Made by a program: the position numbers and the translations under genes. The notes beneath the pieces are model-generated. The model did no database searches. It saw nothing but the letters and a program-made list of their open reading frames with translations, and had not been told where the DNA came from. Source: Polaromonas sp. (GTDB lineage Bacteria; Pseudomonadota; Gammaproteobacteria; Burkholderiales; Burkholderiaceae_C). Taken from it: a stretch of DNA of 50,780 bases. Where the stretch lies: positions 1-50,780 of the forward strand of contig NZ_JAUYEY010000091.1 in the NCBI RefSeq assembly GCF_030689685.1. Reading direction: 5' to 3'. Positions 7,973 through 16,732 of the stretch are shown here, one piece after another; the stretch's first letter is position 1; every line of letters begins with the position of its first letter.

Positions 7973-8470
7973 TCAGGTACGCCGCACTCTCATGAGCTCA
8001 TCCAGTATCAGGCAGACGGCACCGATGGTGATGGCGCTGTCGGCAATGTTGAACGCCGGAAAGTGCCAGCCCGCATAGTGAAAGTCCAGAAAGTCCACCA
8101 CGTAGCCGTGCAGCATGCGGTCCACCACGTTACCGACGGCACCACCCAGAATGCATGACAGGGCAAATGCAAACAGTTTTTGCCCGGGGTGCGACTTGAG
8201 CATCCAGACAATAAAGAGCGCGGCGGCAATACCTATGCCGGTAAAAAACCAACGCTGCCAACCGCCCGCATTGGCCAGAAAAGAAAACGCGGCGCCGCTG
8301 TTGTGCACCCGCACCACGTTGAAAAAGCTGGTCACGTAGGTCGCGTCACCGAGCTGGTAATAACCCAGGATCAGCACCTTGGTGAACTGGTCGGCGATAA
8401 AAAGAATCAGCGCCAGGCCGAGCCAGGGCAACATCGCGGCAGAGGTTCTGGAGAAGGTGGTTTTGGGCAT
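7973..8470 (-). CDS. lspA: Lipoprotein signal peptidase (signal peptidase II)
   Basis: A 165-residue inner-membrane aspartyl peptidase that cleaves the signal peptide of prolipoproteins after diacylglyceryl modification. Four hydrophobic segments are visible. The two catalytic-aspartate motifs are [10 protein letters not shown] and [11 protein letters not shown]. The start [10 protein letters not shown] at 8468-8470 is preferred to an upstream ATG because it gives the usual family length and lies 11 bp after the ileS stop. It is the last gene of the conserved ribF-ileS-lspA order and is probably translated from that transcript. Confidence 0.95.
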   Translation of the reverse strand: MPKTTFSRTSAAMLPWLGLALILFIADQFTKVLILGYYQLGDATYVTSFFNVVRVHNSGAAFSFLANAGGWQRWFFTGIGIAAALFIVWMLKSHPGQKLFAFALSCILGGAVGNVVDRMLHGYVVDFLDFHYAGWHFPAFNIADSAITIGAVCLILDELMRVRRT

Positions 8471-8481
8471 GGTGAATCTGC

Positions 8482-11394
8482 TTAAACAAACTGGCGGTCT
8501 TCGCCGGTGCCGAACAAGTTGCTGGTGCAGCGGCCGCAAATGGTCGGGTGTGCCGGGTCATGCCCGACATCGACCCGGTAGTGCCAGCAGCGCTCACATT
8601 TTGTATAAAAACTGGCTTCGACCCTTATAGATTGTGCGTCGCCAGCTATTAATTTGATAGCAGATGTGATGAAGACAAACTTCAAATCAGCACCCAGGCT
8701 GGCCAGCAGCGTGTGGTCAGCCTGCGCCACTTCGAGCGCCACATTGGCTTGCAGTGAAGAGCCGACCTTGCCGTCGGCACGCAGGGCTTCGATGTCTTTG
8801 TTGACGGCATCACGCAGCTCGCGGATGCGGCTCCATTTCGCCAGCAGGGCGTCATCGGGCGCAGCCAGATCGGCATAGGTTTCCATGAAGATCGACTCGG
8901 AGCTGCCAAACACCGTCCACGCCTCTTCCGCCGTGAAGCTCAAAAACGGCGCCATCCAGCGCAGCATGGCGTGTGTGATCTGGTGCAGCGCGGTCTGCGC
9001 GCTGCGCCGGGCCAGCGACTTGGGAGCCGTGGTGTACAGCCTGTCTTTCAGGATGTCGAGGTAGAACGAGCCCAGGTCTTCGCTGCAATAGATTTGCAGT
9101 TTGGAGACCACCGGGTGAAACTCATACACCTCGTAGTGCGCCAGAATGTCGGCCTGCAGCTGCGCCGCACGGCTCAGCGCATAACGGTCGATCTCCAACA
9201 TCTGCTCATACGGCACGGCGTCTTTCGCCGGGTCAAAGTCGCTGACATTGGCCAGCAGAAAACGCAGGGTGTTGCGGATGCGGCGGTAGGCGTCCACCAC
9301 GCGCGCCAGGATTTTGTCGTCGATGGCCAGGTCCCCCGAGTAGTCGGTGGATGCGCACCACAGGCGGATGATCTCGGCGCCCAGCTTGCCAGACACCTCT
9401 TGCGGCGCCACCACATTGCCTTCGCTCTTGCTCATCTTGCGGCCCTTGCCGTCCACCGTGAAGCCGTGTGTCAGCAGCCCCTTGTAGGGCGCATGGTCGT
9501 ACATCGCGCAGGAGGTGAGCAGCGAGGAATGAAACCAGCCGCGGTGCTGGTCGTGGCCTTCCAGGTACAGGTCAGCCGGCCATGTGGATTGCGCCGCATG
9601 GCTGTGCTTGAGCACATGGTCATGCGTGGTACCCGAGTCAAACCAGACGTCCAGGATGTCGGTGCTCTTGATGTAGTCGGGTGCATCGGCACCGATGATG
9701 GACTCGGCCGTGGCCTTGCTCCAGGCCTCCACGCCGCCGGCCTCCACCATGCGGGCTGCCTGGTCCATGATTTCCATGGTGCGTGGGTGCAGCTCGCCGG
9801 TGGCGGTGTGGATGAAAAACGGCAGGGGCACGCCCCAGTTGCGCTGGCGGCTGATGCACCAGTCGGGCCGGCCGGCGATCATGCCCTGCAGCCGGGTTTT
9901 GCCGTTTTCCGGGTAGAAGCTGGTTTCCTCGATGGCGTTCAGCGCGAGCTTGCGCAGGGTTTGCGCTGCCTTGTCTTTGGTGAACACGCCTTCGCCTTCG
10001 TCCATGCGCACAAACCACTGGGCCGCAGCGCGGTAGATCACGGGCGTCTTGTGGCGCCAGCAGTGCGGGTAGCTGTGCGTGATGTTCTCTGTGGCAAACA
10101 GGCGGCCGGCGTCGCGCAGGGCGTCGATCACCAGCGGCGCGGCCTTCCAGATGTTGAGGCTGCCAAACAGCGGCAGCTCATCAACATAACGGCCGTTGCC
10201 CTGCACCGGGTTCAGGATGTCATCGTAGGCAATGCCATTGGCCACGCAGGAGTTAAAGTCTTCCACCCCGTAGGCGGGGGACGAATGCACGATACCCGTG
10301 CCGTCGTCTGCGGTGGCGTAGTCGGCCAGAAACACCGGGCTCAGGCGGCGGTAACCGGCATCGACGTCATACAGCGGGTGTTTGAAGTTGAGTAGCGCCA
10401 GGTTTTTGCCGACCGTGGTGGCCAGCACGGTGCCGGTGAGTTGGTAACGCGCCATGCATTTTTCCACCAGCACAGCAGCCAGCAGCAAAATGCCGCGTTC
10501 GGTATCGACCAGTGCGTACTCGAGTTCAGGGTTCAGGTTGAGCGCCTGGTTGGCCGGGATGGTCCAGGCAGTGGTCGTCCAGATGACGGCGTAGATGGGT
10601 TTGGCGGCGCTGCCCCTCACCCCAGCCCTCTCCCCGGAGGGGCGAGGGAGCAGGTCGTCTCGACGCCCTCTCTCGCCTGCGGGAGAGGGCGGGGGTGAGG
10701 GCTCCCCTATTCCAAACGCCGCCAGCAACTTGTCCGGCTCAGCACATTCAAACCCCACATCCAGCGTCTGCGATTTCTTGTCGGCATATTCGATCTCGAA
10801 CTCGGCCAGCGAAGAGCCGCAGTCGAAACACCAGTACACGGGTTTCAGGCCGCGGTACACAAAGCCGCGTTCCATGATGCGTTTGAGCGCACGGATTTCA
10901 TCGGCTTCGTTGCCGGGGTTCATGGTCAGGTAGGGGTTGGCCCATTCACCGAGCACGCCCAGGCGCTTGAAGTCCTCTTTTTGCGCCGTGATCTGTTCGG
11001 TGGCAAAAGCGCGGCTTTTGGCCTGCACGTCGTCTCTTGAAAGATTGCGGCCATGAAGTTTTTCAATGGCGTTTTCGATCGGCAGGCCGTGGCAGTCCCA
11101 GCCGGGCACATACACCGCATCCAGCCCCTTGAGCTGGCGTGCTTTGACAATCATGTCCTTGAGGATCTTGTTGGCAGCGTGGCCGATGTGGATCTGGCCG
11201 TTGGCATAGGGCGGCCCGTCGTGCAGCACAAACTTCGGTTTGCCCGCACGCACGTCGCGCAGCTTTTTATAAATGCCCTTGTCGTCCCATTCCTTGACCC
11301 AGCCCGCTTCGCGTTTGGGCAGGTCGCCGCGCATGGGAAAAGGCGTGTCGGGCAGGTTCAGGGTGCTGCGGTAATCTGTTTTGCTGTCGGACAT
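8482..11394 (-). CDS. ileS: Isoleucyl-tRNA synthetase, with two repeat-derived segments
   Basis: A 970-residue class I aminoacyl-tRNA synthetase that charges tRNA-Ile in the cytoplasm. The HIGH signature is in [10 protein letters not shown] near residue 70, the editing/CP1 part contains [11 protein letters not shown], the KMSKS loop ([10 protein letters not shown]) lies near residue 650, and the C-terminal zinc finger shows CERCWHYR and CGRCTSN. Start at 11392-11394 (MSDSKTDY); an upstream in-frame ATG at 11457 lacks family support. Residues about 230-260, just before the WTTT motif, are rich in Pro, Arg and Gly and are encoded by a palindromic interspersed repeat (10613-10706). Residues about 911-930, just before the zinc finger, are encoded by a copy of the GCTAT repeat (8604-8662). 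Both keep the frame. Second gene of ribF-ileS-lspA. Confidence 0.96.
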   Translation of the reverse strand: MSDSKTDYRSTLNLPDTPFPMRGDLPKREAGWVKEWDDKGIYKKLRDVRAGKPKFVLHDGPPYANGQIHIGHAANKILKDMIVKARQLKGLDAVYVPGWDCHGLPIENAIEKLHGRNLSRDDVQAKSRAFATEQITAQKEDFKRLGVLGEWANPYLTMNPGNEADEIRALKRIMERGFVYRGLKPVYWCFDCGSSLAEFEIEYADKKSQTLDVGFECAEPDKLLAAFGIGEPSPPPSPAGERGRRDDLLPRPSGERAGVRGSAAKPIYAVIWTTTAWTIPANQALNLNPELEYALVDTERGILLLAAVLVEKCMARYQLTGTVLATTVGKNLALLNFKHPLYDVDAGYRRLSPVFLADYATADDGTGIVHSSPAYGVEDFNSCVANGIAYDDILNPVQGNGRYVDELPLFGSLNIWKAAPLVIDALRDAGRLFATENITHSYPHCWRHKTPVIYRAAAQWFVRMDEGEGVFTKDKAAQTLRKLALNAIEETSFYPENGKTRLQGMIAGRPDWCISRQRNWGVPLPFFIHTATGELHPRTMEIMDQAARMVEAGGVEAWSKATAESIIGADAPDYIKSTDILDVWFDSGTTHDHVLKHSHAAQSTWPADLYLEGHDQHRGWFHSSLLTSCAMYDHAPYKGLLTHGFTVDGKGRKMSKSEGNVVAPQEVSGKLGAEIIRLWCASTDYSGDLAIDDKILARVVDAYRRIRNTLRFLLANVSDFDPAKDAVPYEQMLEIDRYALSRAAQLQADILAHYEVYEFHPVVSKLQIYCSEDLGSFYLDILKDRLYTTAPKSLARRSAQTALHQITHAMLRWMAPFLSFTAEEAWTVFGSSESIFMETYADLAAPDDALLAKWSRIRELRDAVNKDIEALRADGKVGSSLQANVALEVAQADHTLLASLGADLKFVFITSAIKLIAGDAQSIRVEASFYTKCERCWHYRVDVGHDPAHPTICGRCTSNLFGTGEDRQFV
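8604..8662 (+). repeat. Dispersed GCTAT-palindrome repeat, copy 2 (inside ileS)
   Basis: The segment contains AAAACTGGCTTCGACCCTTA, a variable spacer with GTGCG, and ends CAGCTATTAATTTGATAGC. It reads antisense to ileS and encodes about twenty residues just before the C-terminal zinc finger. The palindrome GCTATTAATTTGATAGC is near-perfect. Confidence 0.75.
10613..10706. repeat. Palindromic CCCTCACCC...GGGTGAGGG repeat inserted in frame in ileS
   Basis: The left arm CCCCTCACCCCAGCCCTCTC and the right arm GGGAGAGGGCGGGGGTGAGG are near-complementary and enclose about 50 bp that contain further CTCTC/GGGCGAGGG pairing. The same GAGAGGG/CCCTCTCC theme recurs at 15125, 50431 and 50596. The segment is about 93 bp, a multiple of three, and encodes SPAGERGR...SGERAGVRG inside IleRS. 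Confidence 0.85.
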
Positions 11395-11502
11395 GGGATG
11401 CTTTTGTTGATGCGGCCTGATCAGGCAGGGCCGCCGGAATGCGGATCGGGAAGACAAGCCGTTTGCCCTGGAAGGGGCAGGGGCCAGAGGCGACGAGATC
11501 GT

Positions 11503-12537
11503 CTAAATTCGGTCGCGTGTGGTCTGGCGGCTGGTTTCCGTGTGCATGGACGCTGAAAACGACTTGGACGCCTGGGCAAAAAATGCCCGTGCGTCCTCGC
11601 AGTCCCTGGTGATGCCCGCCTGGAGGGCATCCAGACCGTCGTATTTCAGTTCGTCGTGCAGTTTGTGTAGCAGTTCCACACGGATGATTTTACCGTATGC
11701 CTCCTCGGGGCCGAGGCTGTCGGGCCAGGCCAGGCAATGGGTCTCCAGCAGCACCCGCCCGCCGTTGACGTCATCGGGGTCCAGCGAGGGCCGGATGCCG
11801 AGGTTGGCCACGCCGGGCAGGGGGTCGGGCCCCAGGCCGAAGACCTGCACCGCAAAAATCCCGCTGGCAGCCGGCTTCCAATGCGAAAAGCGCAGGTTCA
11901 GTGTGCGAAAACCCAGGTCGCGCCCGAGTTTGCGGCCATGCACCACATGGCCGGAGATGCTGTAGGGCCGGCCCAGCAGGCTGGTCACGCGGCTCATCTG
12001 GCCCTGGGCCAAGGCCTCGCGTACGGCCGAACTCGACACCCGCGTACTGCTCACTTCGTAGCTGTTCATGCGGGCGACATCGAAACCCAGGCGTTCGCCG
12101 GCGGCATCCAGCATGGCGTAATCGCCCGTGCGTTTGGCGCCGAAGCGAAAATCGTCGCCCACCAGCACGTAACGTACACCGAGGCCCTTGACCAGCACAT
12201 CATCGATGAAGGCGTCGGCCGGCTGAGCCGCCAGCCGCGCATTGAAGGGCAGCACCACACACTGGTCAATACCGCAGCGCGCCAGCTCGGTGAGTTTGTC
12301 GCGCAGGGTGGCAATACGCGCCGGCGCCAGCTCGGGTTTGCGCGCAACGGCAGCAAAGTAGTCGCGCGGATGCGGCTCAAAGCTCATCACGCAGCTTGGC
12401 ACGCTGCGGTGCTGGGCCTCGTTTTTCAGCAGCGCAAGCATGGCCTGATGGCCGCGGTGCACGCCATCGAAGTTGCCGATGGTCAGCGCGCAATGCGCCG
12501 CAAGCCGGGGATGGTGGTAACTGCGGAAGATTTCCAT
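11503..12537 (-). CDS. ribF: Bifunctional riboflavin kinase / FAD synthetase
   Basis: A 344-residue cytoplasmic enzyme that phosphorylates riboflavin to FMN and adenylates FMN to FAD. The N-terminal nucleotidyltransferase domain has TIGNFDGVHRGHQAM at residues 18-32 and VGDDFRFGAKR further on. The C-terminal flavokinase domain begins at LLGRPYSISGHVVHG, followed by GFRTLNL and LLETHCL. The ATG at 12535-12537 (MEIFRSYHHP) gives the standard family N-terminus; an upstream ATG at 12597 would add 20 unsupported residues. First gene of ribF-ileS-lspA, 108 bp before ileS and divergent from the HNH gene. Confidence 0.95.
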   Translation of the reverse strand: MEIFRSYHHPRLAAHCALTIGNFDGVHRGHQAMLALLKNEAQHRSVPSCVMSFEPHPRDYFAAVARKPELAPARIATLRDKLTELARCGIDQCVVLPFNARLAAQPADAFIDDVLVKGLGVRYVLVGDDFRFGAKRTGDYAMLDAAGERLGFDVARMNSYEVSSTRVSSSAVREALAQGQMSRVTSLLGRPYSISGHVVHGRKLGRDLGFRTLNLRFSHWKPAASGIFAVQVFGLGPDPLPGVANLGIRPSLDPDDVNGGRVLLETHCLAWPDSLGPEEAYGKIIRVELLHKLHDELKYDGLDALQAGITRDCEDARAFFAQASKSFSASMHTETSRQTTRDRI

Positions 12538-12687
12538 CCTCCCGATTATCGTTTTAATAGCGCCGCGAGTCGGTTTGGCGCGGGTTGAAGGGGCCAATGG
12601 CGCCTGCGGAAGAGCTTTGTCATGAAATCACGGTATATTGAGGCGTCAGACAGTTTGAGTCCGGTTTCCATGCGTTTTTACAATGTT

Positions 12688-12692
12688 GGAGG
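12688..12692 (+). promoter_or_regulatory. Shine-Dalgarno GGAGG supporting a TTG start for the HNH gene
   Basis: GGAGG lies five bases before a TTG at 12698-12700. The upstream in-frame ATG at 12683 overlaps this site and has no Shine-Dalgarno of its own, so the TTG is the better start. Confidence 0.6.
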
Positions 12693-12697
12693 TTCGT

Positions 12698-13255
12698 TTG
12701 AAGGTCTTGAAGCTCTCAGCCCAGGGGTTGCCGCAATCGTGGATCAGCCTCGAACAAGCCGTGTTGCACTATGCCTCGGATGAAGTGCGCTGGGAGATGG
12801 GTGCGCGGGTGGCGACCTTTCATGGCGGGCACAACGCCATCACCGGTAACCAGTCCATCATCACGGTCAACAGCATCATCGGCACCAAGGGTGTGCCCAA
12901 CATCAACCCCTTCAACCTCAAGCCCGGCCTGACCAACGGCAAGCTGTTTGCGCGTGACCGCAATGTGTGCGCCTACTGCGGCGACCATTTTCACGAAGAA
13001 GACCTGACGCGTGAACACATCATCCCGTTTGCACAAAACGGCATCGACACCTGGATGAACGTGGTCACCGCCTGCCGCGCCTGCAACCACCGCAAGAGTA
13101 GCCGCACACCCGAGCAAGCCAATATGCCGCTGCTGTACACGCCGTATGTGCCCAGCCTGTGGGAAGACTTCATTCTGCGCAACCGCCGCATCCTGGCCGA
13201 CCAGATGGAGTTTTTGATGGCGCATGTGCCGAGGACTTCGCGGTTGTTGGTTTGA
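12698..13255 (+). CDS. HNH endonuclease-domain protein
   Basis: A protein of about 185 residues with a treble-clef HNH motif. Two zinc-binding pairs are visible, CAYCGDHF and CRACNHRKS, flanking the catalytic region LTREHIIPFAQNG that contains the HNH histidine; N-I-I-T-V and IIGTKGVPNINPF precede them. The C-terminus LWEDFILRNRRIL is conserved in a group of beta-proteobacterial HNH proteins that sit in ordinary chromosomal surroundings, so it is probably a housekeeping-type nuclease and not a restriction enzyme. Substrate and role are unknown. The start is read as TTG at 12698 because of the GGAGG five bases upstream; the alternative ATG is at 12683. Divergent from ribF. Confidence 0.82.
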   Translation: MKVLKLSAQGLPQSWISLEQAVLHYASDEVRWEMGARVATFHGGHNAITGNQSIITVNSIIGTKGVPNINPFNLKPGLTNGKLFARDRNVCAYCGDHFHEEDLTREHIIPFAQNGIDTWMNVVTACRACNHRKSSRTPEQANMPLLYTPYVPSLWEDFILRNRRILADQMEFLMAHVPRTSRLLV

Positions 13256-13349
13256 TTTTTGACGGGCTGCTGCCCACACTCGCCTGCGACCGCTGCGGGC
13301 GTGCTGGTGATTGAAGTCCAGTTTGATAAAACGCTGAAACACATATCAC

Positions 13350-13817
13350 ATGAGCAAGATCACAGTTCGCCAGGCCGATATGTCTGATCTCGACGAACTT
13401 GCGGTGCTTTTCAGTCAATACCGGGAGTTTCAGGGCAAGGCCCCCGACCTGTTGGCGGCGCGCGATTTTCTTCAGGCCCGGCTCAACAATGACGAGTCCG
13501 CCATGTTCATTGCTCAGGAAGAACACTCTCCTGTCGGATTCGCGCAGGTGTATCCGAGCTTCTCATCGGTTGCCTTGGCGCGGATATTCATACTTAACGA
13601 CCTCTTCGTGCCCGAATCAGGCAGGCGCAAGGGCGTCGCATCGCAGCTGCTGGCATTTGTCGAAAGTTATGCCTGGTCGCGTGACGCCGTACGGGTCACA
13701 CTGAATGTCGACCGCAACAACGTGCAAGCGCAAGCGCTCTACGAGGCACGAGGCTGGAGTCTGGATCAGCAGTTCCGCATGTACCACTGCTTTCCCGGCG
13801 ACCACCGCGTGGCCTGA
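13350..13817 (+). CDS. GNAT-family N-acetyltransferase
   Basis: A 155-residue single-domain GNAT acetyltransferase. The acetyl-CoA-binding motif A is seen as LFVPESGRRKGVASQLL (the Q/R-x-x-G-x-A pattern) near residues 84-100, and motif B as NVQAQALYEARGW near 128. The N-terminus ITVRQADMSDLDEL is the usual first strand-helix of the fold. The acetyl acceptor cannot be predicted. The start ATG at 13350 fits the domain boundary. It stands alone, 94 bp after the HNH gene, and converges on the esterase 3'-end remnant at 13851. Confidence 0.85.
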   Translation: MSKITVRQADMSDLDELAVLFSQYREFQGKAPDLLAARDFLQARLNNDESAMFIAQEEHSPVGFAQVYPSFSSVALARIFILNDLFVPESGRRKGVASQLLAFVESYAWSRDAVRVTLNVDRNNVQAQALYEARGWSLDQQFRMYHCFPGDHRVA

Positions 13818-13850
13818 TCTTTTGCAGCGACCTTTTGAATAACCCAAGGC

Positions 13851-13955
13851 TCAATAGGTCAGCTCCAGCACCACCAAATGGTTCTCGGCCACAGGCCACG
13901 TCCGGCCGGTGATTTTTTCGCCGTTGAACTCTGCTGAAATCGGGCGCATGCCGTC
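13851..13955 (-). pseudogene. Second, diverged copy of the esterase 3' end
   Basis: This segment matches 15255-15359, the last 34 codons plus stop of the esterase gene, with about 11 differences in 105 bp. Translated, it reads MRPISAEFNGEK...VAENHLVVLELTY and stop, differing from the intact gene by conservative changes only (S/A, E/S, L/V). The similarity ends abruptly at the GCATGCCGTC near 13955 and no other part of the gene is present. The two copies have the same orientation and bracket the 1.3-kb segment holding the genes at 14362 and 14647. Confidence 0.85.
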
Positions 13956-14361
13956 AGTTGATGCTTGCACCGACTGGACACCACCACCGTTGATAGCGCA
14001 CAACTACAGCCATCGTTCGTATCCTTGATCCGACTCGGGATGCCACGCTACAGATATTTCGTGACCGCGCCAGCAGGCCAAGGCGCCTTTACTCTGCCGT
14101 AGCAACGCGGTTTGGCCAATACGGGGCCGACCGCTGAAATAAGGCTGCGTGTGCTGCCGCACAGACGTCGGCAATATGCAGGCGTAATTTCAACGAGTCG
14201 AATTCCGAACTGTTGCGTCCGATGCGGCCGCAGCGTATCGTCCGATGGTGCCTGAGGGGTTTGGATTACGTAACCCCAATTCACTTGGACGAATGATGGC
14301 CTTTCGGCCTCATGCGCTCTTTGCCGAATAGTCCAATTCTCCATTTCACTAAGGAAAATCC
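13956..14361. other. Non-coding stretch upstream of the small membrane protein
   Basis: About 400 bp with no convincing gene on either strand. The only structure noticed is the inverted repeat at 14256-14277. It presumably holds the promoter of the gene at 14362. Confidence 0.5.
14256..14277. promoter_or_regulatory. Inverted repeat GGGGTT-N10-AACCCC: weak candidate operator
   Basis: GGGGTT (14256-14261) and AACCCC (14272-14277) are exact inverted copies 10 bp apart, 84 bp before the small membrane protein gene. The spacing of one helical turn would suit a dimeric regulator, but the arms are short and the match could be chance. Confidence 0.25.
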
Positions 14362-14559
14362 ATGAAAAATTTACTTGCCATCGCTGTTGGTACGGTGCCC
14401 CTGTTGACCACAGGCGTCTCTTTTGCACAGAGCGGAAACATGATGGGTGGCACGTGGGGCTACGGCTGGATGGGCGGCTACGGCGGCATATGGATGCCGA
14501 TTTTGATGGTTGTCGTGGTTGCCGCTCTCGTGGTGTGGATCGTCAAGCAAAAGAAGTGA
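14362..14559 (+). CDS. Small secreted or membrane protein, Gly/Trp/Tyr-rich
   Basis: A 65-residue protein with an N-terminal signal-like segment (MKNLLAIAVGTVPLLTTGVS, then FAQS as a possible cleavage site), a Met/Gly/Trp/Tyr-rich middle (NMMGGTWGYGWMGGYGG), and a C-terminal transmembrane helix PILMVVVVAALVVWIV ending in the basic tail KQKK. AAGGA sits about seven bases before the ATG. Similar small proteins occur beside metal-resistance or DUF302 genes, and the Met-rich patch might touch copper, but this is a guess. The DUF302 gene follows 87 bp downstream on the same strand. Confidence 0.7.
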   Translation: MKNLLAIAVGTVPLLTTGVSFAQSGNMMGGTWGYGWMGGYGGIWMPILMVVVVAALVVWIVKQKK

Positions 14560-14646
14560 TCGAGGTCGGGAAGTCGGCAGAGCACTGCAAAGCGTCTTCT
14601 CTGGGCCAAGGTATTGTTTGTCCATCACAAAGGTCAAGGTAACTTC

Positions 14647-15030
14647 ATGTATTACATCGTTGAAACTGAAAAATCATTCGACCAAGCGTCAATAGACCTG
14701 GACTTAGCTGTTAAGGACCATGGCTTTGGGGTACTTCATGTTCACGACTTGGGGGCCACACTTCGCAGTAAGGGCATTGCATTTGATGAGGAGTGCAAGG
14801 TTTTTGAAGTCTGCAATCCGGCGCAAGCTGCCAAAGTTTTGGCCACCGATATGCGCCTGAACATGGCCTTGCCGTGTCGCATCTCGGTGTTTACCGACAA
14901 AGGCACAACGAAGATCGGTCTGATCAAACCAGTGCAAATGCTTTCGGCGCTGTCGCAGGATGCCGCGCTGGTTCAAGTGGCCAAAGAGGTTGAGGAAAAA
15001 ACCATCCAGATGGTTGACGAGGCGAGGTAA
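14647..15030 (+). CDS. DUF302-domain protein
   Basis: A 127-residue protein of the DUF302 family (PF03625): MYYIVETEKSFDQAS, then HGFGVLHVHDLGATLRSKG, the conserved CNPAQAAKVL, then LPCRISVFTD. It has no signal peptide. The family function is not established; members often sit with sulfur-, copper- or stress-related genes. The ATG at 14647 is chosen because the domain starts there and AAGGT lies just upstream; an ATG at 14614 adds 11 unrelated residues. Probably co-transcribed with the small membrane protein. Both genes lie in the segment bracketed by the two esterase 3' ends. Confidence 0.88.
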   Translation: MYYIVETEKSFDQASIDLDLAVKDHGFGVLHVHDLGATLRSKGIAFDEECKVFEVCNPAQAAKVLATDMRLNMALPCRISVFTDKGTTKIGLIKPVQMLSALSQDAALVQVAKEVEEKTIQMVDEAR

Positions 15031-15124
15031 TCGCCGCCATCGCGAAAAGCGCCAAACCGCACCGCGAAGCGCGCTCAGTCCTGCCTATTGATCTTTTCCA
15101 AATACACGACAGTGATTTGGACGG

Positions 15125-15164
15125 CTCTCACCCTCGCCTTTGGGGAGAGGGGTGGGGTGAGGGA
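15125..15164. repeat. CTCTCACCC...GGGTGAGGG palindromic repeat (intergenic)
   Basis: CTCTCACCCTCGCC pairs imperfectly with GGGGTGAGGGA around GGGGAGAGGGG. It belongs to the same interspersed palindrome family as the copy inside ileS, but here it lies between the DUF302 gene and the 3' end of the esterase, where it could act as a transcript-end hairpin. Confidence 0.6.
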
Positions 15165-15254
15165 TTGAGCGTTCCGACTGTCATGAGTTTTGAAACGCAC
15201 AATAGCGCGCATCCTGCTTGATCAAGGTACGCCTGCGCCCGGCCAACCAAAATC

Positions 15255-16637
15255 TCAGTAAGTCAACTCCAGCACCACCACATGGTTGCTGGCGACAGGC
15301 CACGTCCGCCCGGTGATTTTTTCGCCGTTGAACTCTGCCGCAATCGGGCGCATGCCGTCTTGCGCGAGGTTGATCTTGGACGCTGAAACGCCGGCGCCTG
15401 AGGGCGGCACGCCGGGCAGCACGGTGTTTCCGTCAAAACGGAGGGTGTCGCGTTGCGCGTCGAAGTAGCCGCGTGGGCGGGTCAGGGTGATGCTGGATTT
15501 GGCGGTTTTGTCGGCCTCAGCCAGGCGTTCTGCGCGAAAGTTCACAAACTTGCTCGAGCGCGGGAAGGGGCTGCGGTAGATGTGGGTGGTGGCATAACCC
15601 GTGGCCTGAATCGCGAATTCGTATTGAACACCGGGCTGTGCGGTGAACGGGCCCCACAGGCCGTCGGTGCCCACGGTTTTGCTGTGGACGGCATTGCCGA
15701 TGCGTGCGCCGGTGGCGGGGTCGGTGGCGAACACCATCAGTTGCGCGCCGGGCAGCGGCAGGTTGTTGGCATAGTTACCGGAGGCCGGATCGGTCGGGGT
15801 CAGGCCCAGACTGCTGATCTTGCCGTTGAGCACGATGGGCGCTTCCGGCTGGATGGCGAGGGTTTGCGGATTTTTGCCGGTGATGAAGCGGTAGGTGGCC
15901 TCAAAGGCGGCGGGCGAGAACGAGGTTTCGCGGTGATCGACGCGCGGCAGCACCATATTGGTAGCGCCCTTGAGCGCCGGGCCTTCGAAGGTCACATTGG
16001 TGGGTGTACCTTTCGCGCCTATCCACAGGCCATCCGGCTGGGCGAACTTGTCGTTGTTGTCCGAACGCAGGGTCAGCCATTTCACCGGGCCGGTGACTTC
16101 GTCGCCAGCCGCATTTTTCGGCGCATTGAGCGCGGTCAGGAAAGGCCCGGTGCCTGCAAACTCATTGACTTCGCGAAAGCCCTTGATGGCCCAGACGCCG
16201 TGATTCGGCGTGCCGCCCAGGATGGCGTGGCTCACCCGAGCCGCGCCGCCGCCATTGTAGATGTAGTTGCGAATCGCATTGCCGCCGCGCGAGTTGCCGA
16301 CCAGCACGACCTGGCGGGCGCCGGTGGCCTGCAGCACCTTGTCCACCTCGGACTTGAGGAAGGCCATGTGGTCTGCCGTGGAGGTGCGGCCGGGCTGGGC
16401 CTTGCCGTCGTCGTCGCGCGCCAGCGGGTAGGGCAGGTCGATGGCGTGCAGGCGCGCGCGCGGCCACCCGTTGGACTCAAAGCGCCAGATGCTGGTCTGC
16501 CACAGCGCGGCGGTGTCGCCGTTGCCGTGCACAAAAACAATCGGCGGGTGCTGTTCGGGCGCGGGCGCGGTGGCGCAACCGGCGAGCGTCAGGCCGGCGG
16601 CAGCAATCACGAGAAGAAGGCGGCGTTGCATCATCAT
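15255..16637 (-). CDS. Secreted lipoprotein alpha/beta hydrolase (esterase/lipase-like)
   Basis: A 460-residue protein with a lipoprotein signal peptide: MMMQRRLLLVIAAAGLTLAGC, the lipobox LAGC giving a lipidated cysteine near residue 21. The alpha/beta-hydrolase core starts with PPIVFVHGNGDTAALW (oxyanion HGNG). The nucleophile elbow GNSRGG supplies the catalytic serine, and HAILGGTPNHGV follows. The acid and histidine are not assigned with confidence; VLPRVDHRETSF is a likely histidine site. The last 170 residues look like a beta-rich domain (GKISSLGLTPTDPASG onward). Likely an outer-membrane or periplasmic esterase. The start at 16637 has GGGAGA about eight bases upstream. The gene's last 105 bp are duplicated at 13851-13955. 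Confidence 0.8.
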   Translation of the reverse strand: MMMQRRLLLVIAAAGLTLAGCATAPAPEQHPPIVFVHGNGDTAALWQTSIWRFESNGWPRARLHAIDLPYPLARDDDGKAQPGRTSTADHMAFLKSEVDKVLQATGARQVVLVGNSRGGNAIRNYIYNGGGAARVSHAILGGTPNHGVWAIKGFREVNEFAGTGPFLTALNAPKNAAGDEVTGPVKWLTLRSDNNDKFAQPDGLWIGAKGTPTNVTFEGPALKGATNMVLPRVDHRETSFSPAAFEATYRFITGKNPQTLAIQPEAPIVLNGKISSLGLTPTDPASGNYANNLPLPGAQLMVFATDPATGARIGNAVHSKTVGTDGLWGPFTAQPGVQYEFAIQATGYATTHIYRSPFPRSSKFVNFRAERLAEADKTAKSSITLTRPRGYFDAQRDTLRFDGNTVLPGVPPSGAGVSASKINLAQDGMRPIAAEFNGEKITGRTWPVASNHVVVLELTY

Positions 16638-16686
16638 GGTTTTGTCTCCCAACAGTTGTAACAGTGACTAGTGACTATGCGGCATG

Positions 16687-16712
16687 TCCTTCGACAAGCT
16701 CAGGATAAACGG
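16687..16712. repeat. TCCTTCGACAAGCTCAGG repeat
   Basis: This short sequence and its inverted relative at 17975-18044 flank the acyl-CoA dehydrogenase at 16838-17953. The motif CTTCGACAAGCTCAGG is a familiar interspersed repeat in proteobacterial genomes. Confidence 0.6.
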
Positions 16713-16732
16713 AGGTGCTCGCGGAGGCATCT

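Noticed and set aside
14048..14428. 126-residue minus-strand frame upstream of the small membrane protein
   Set aside because: No recognisable family, no convincing ribosome-binding site, and it overlaps the start of a better-supported gene.
15453..16661. 402-residue open frame antisense to the esterase gene
   Set aside because: The minus strand has a lipobox and a GNSRGG nucleophile elbow; this frame has no domain.
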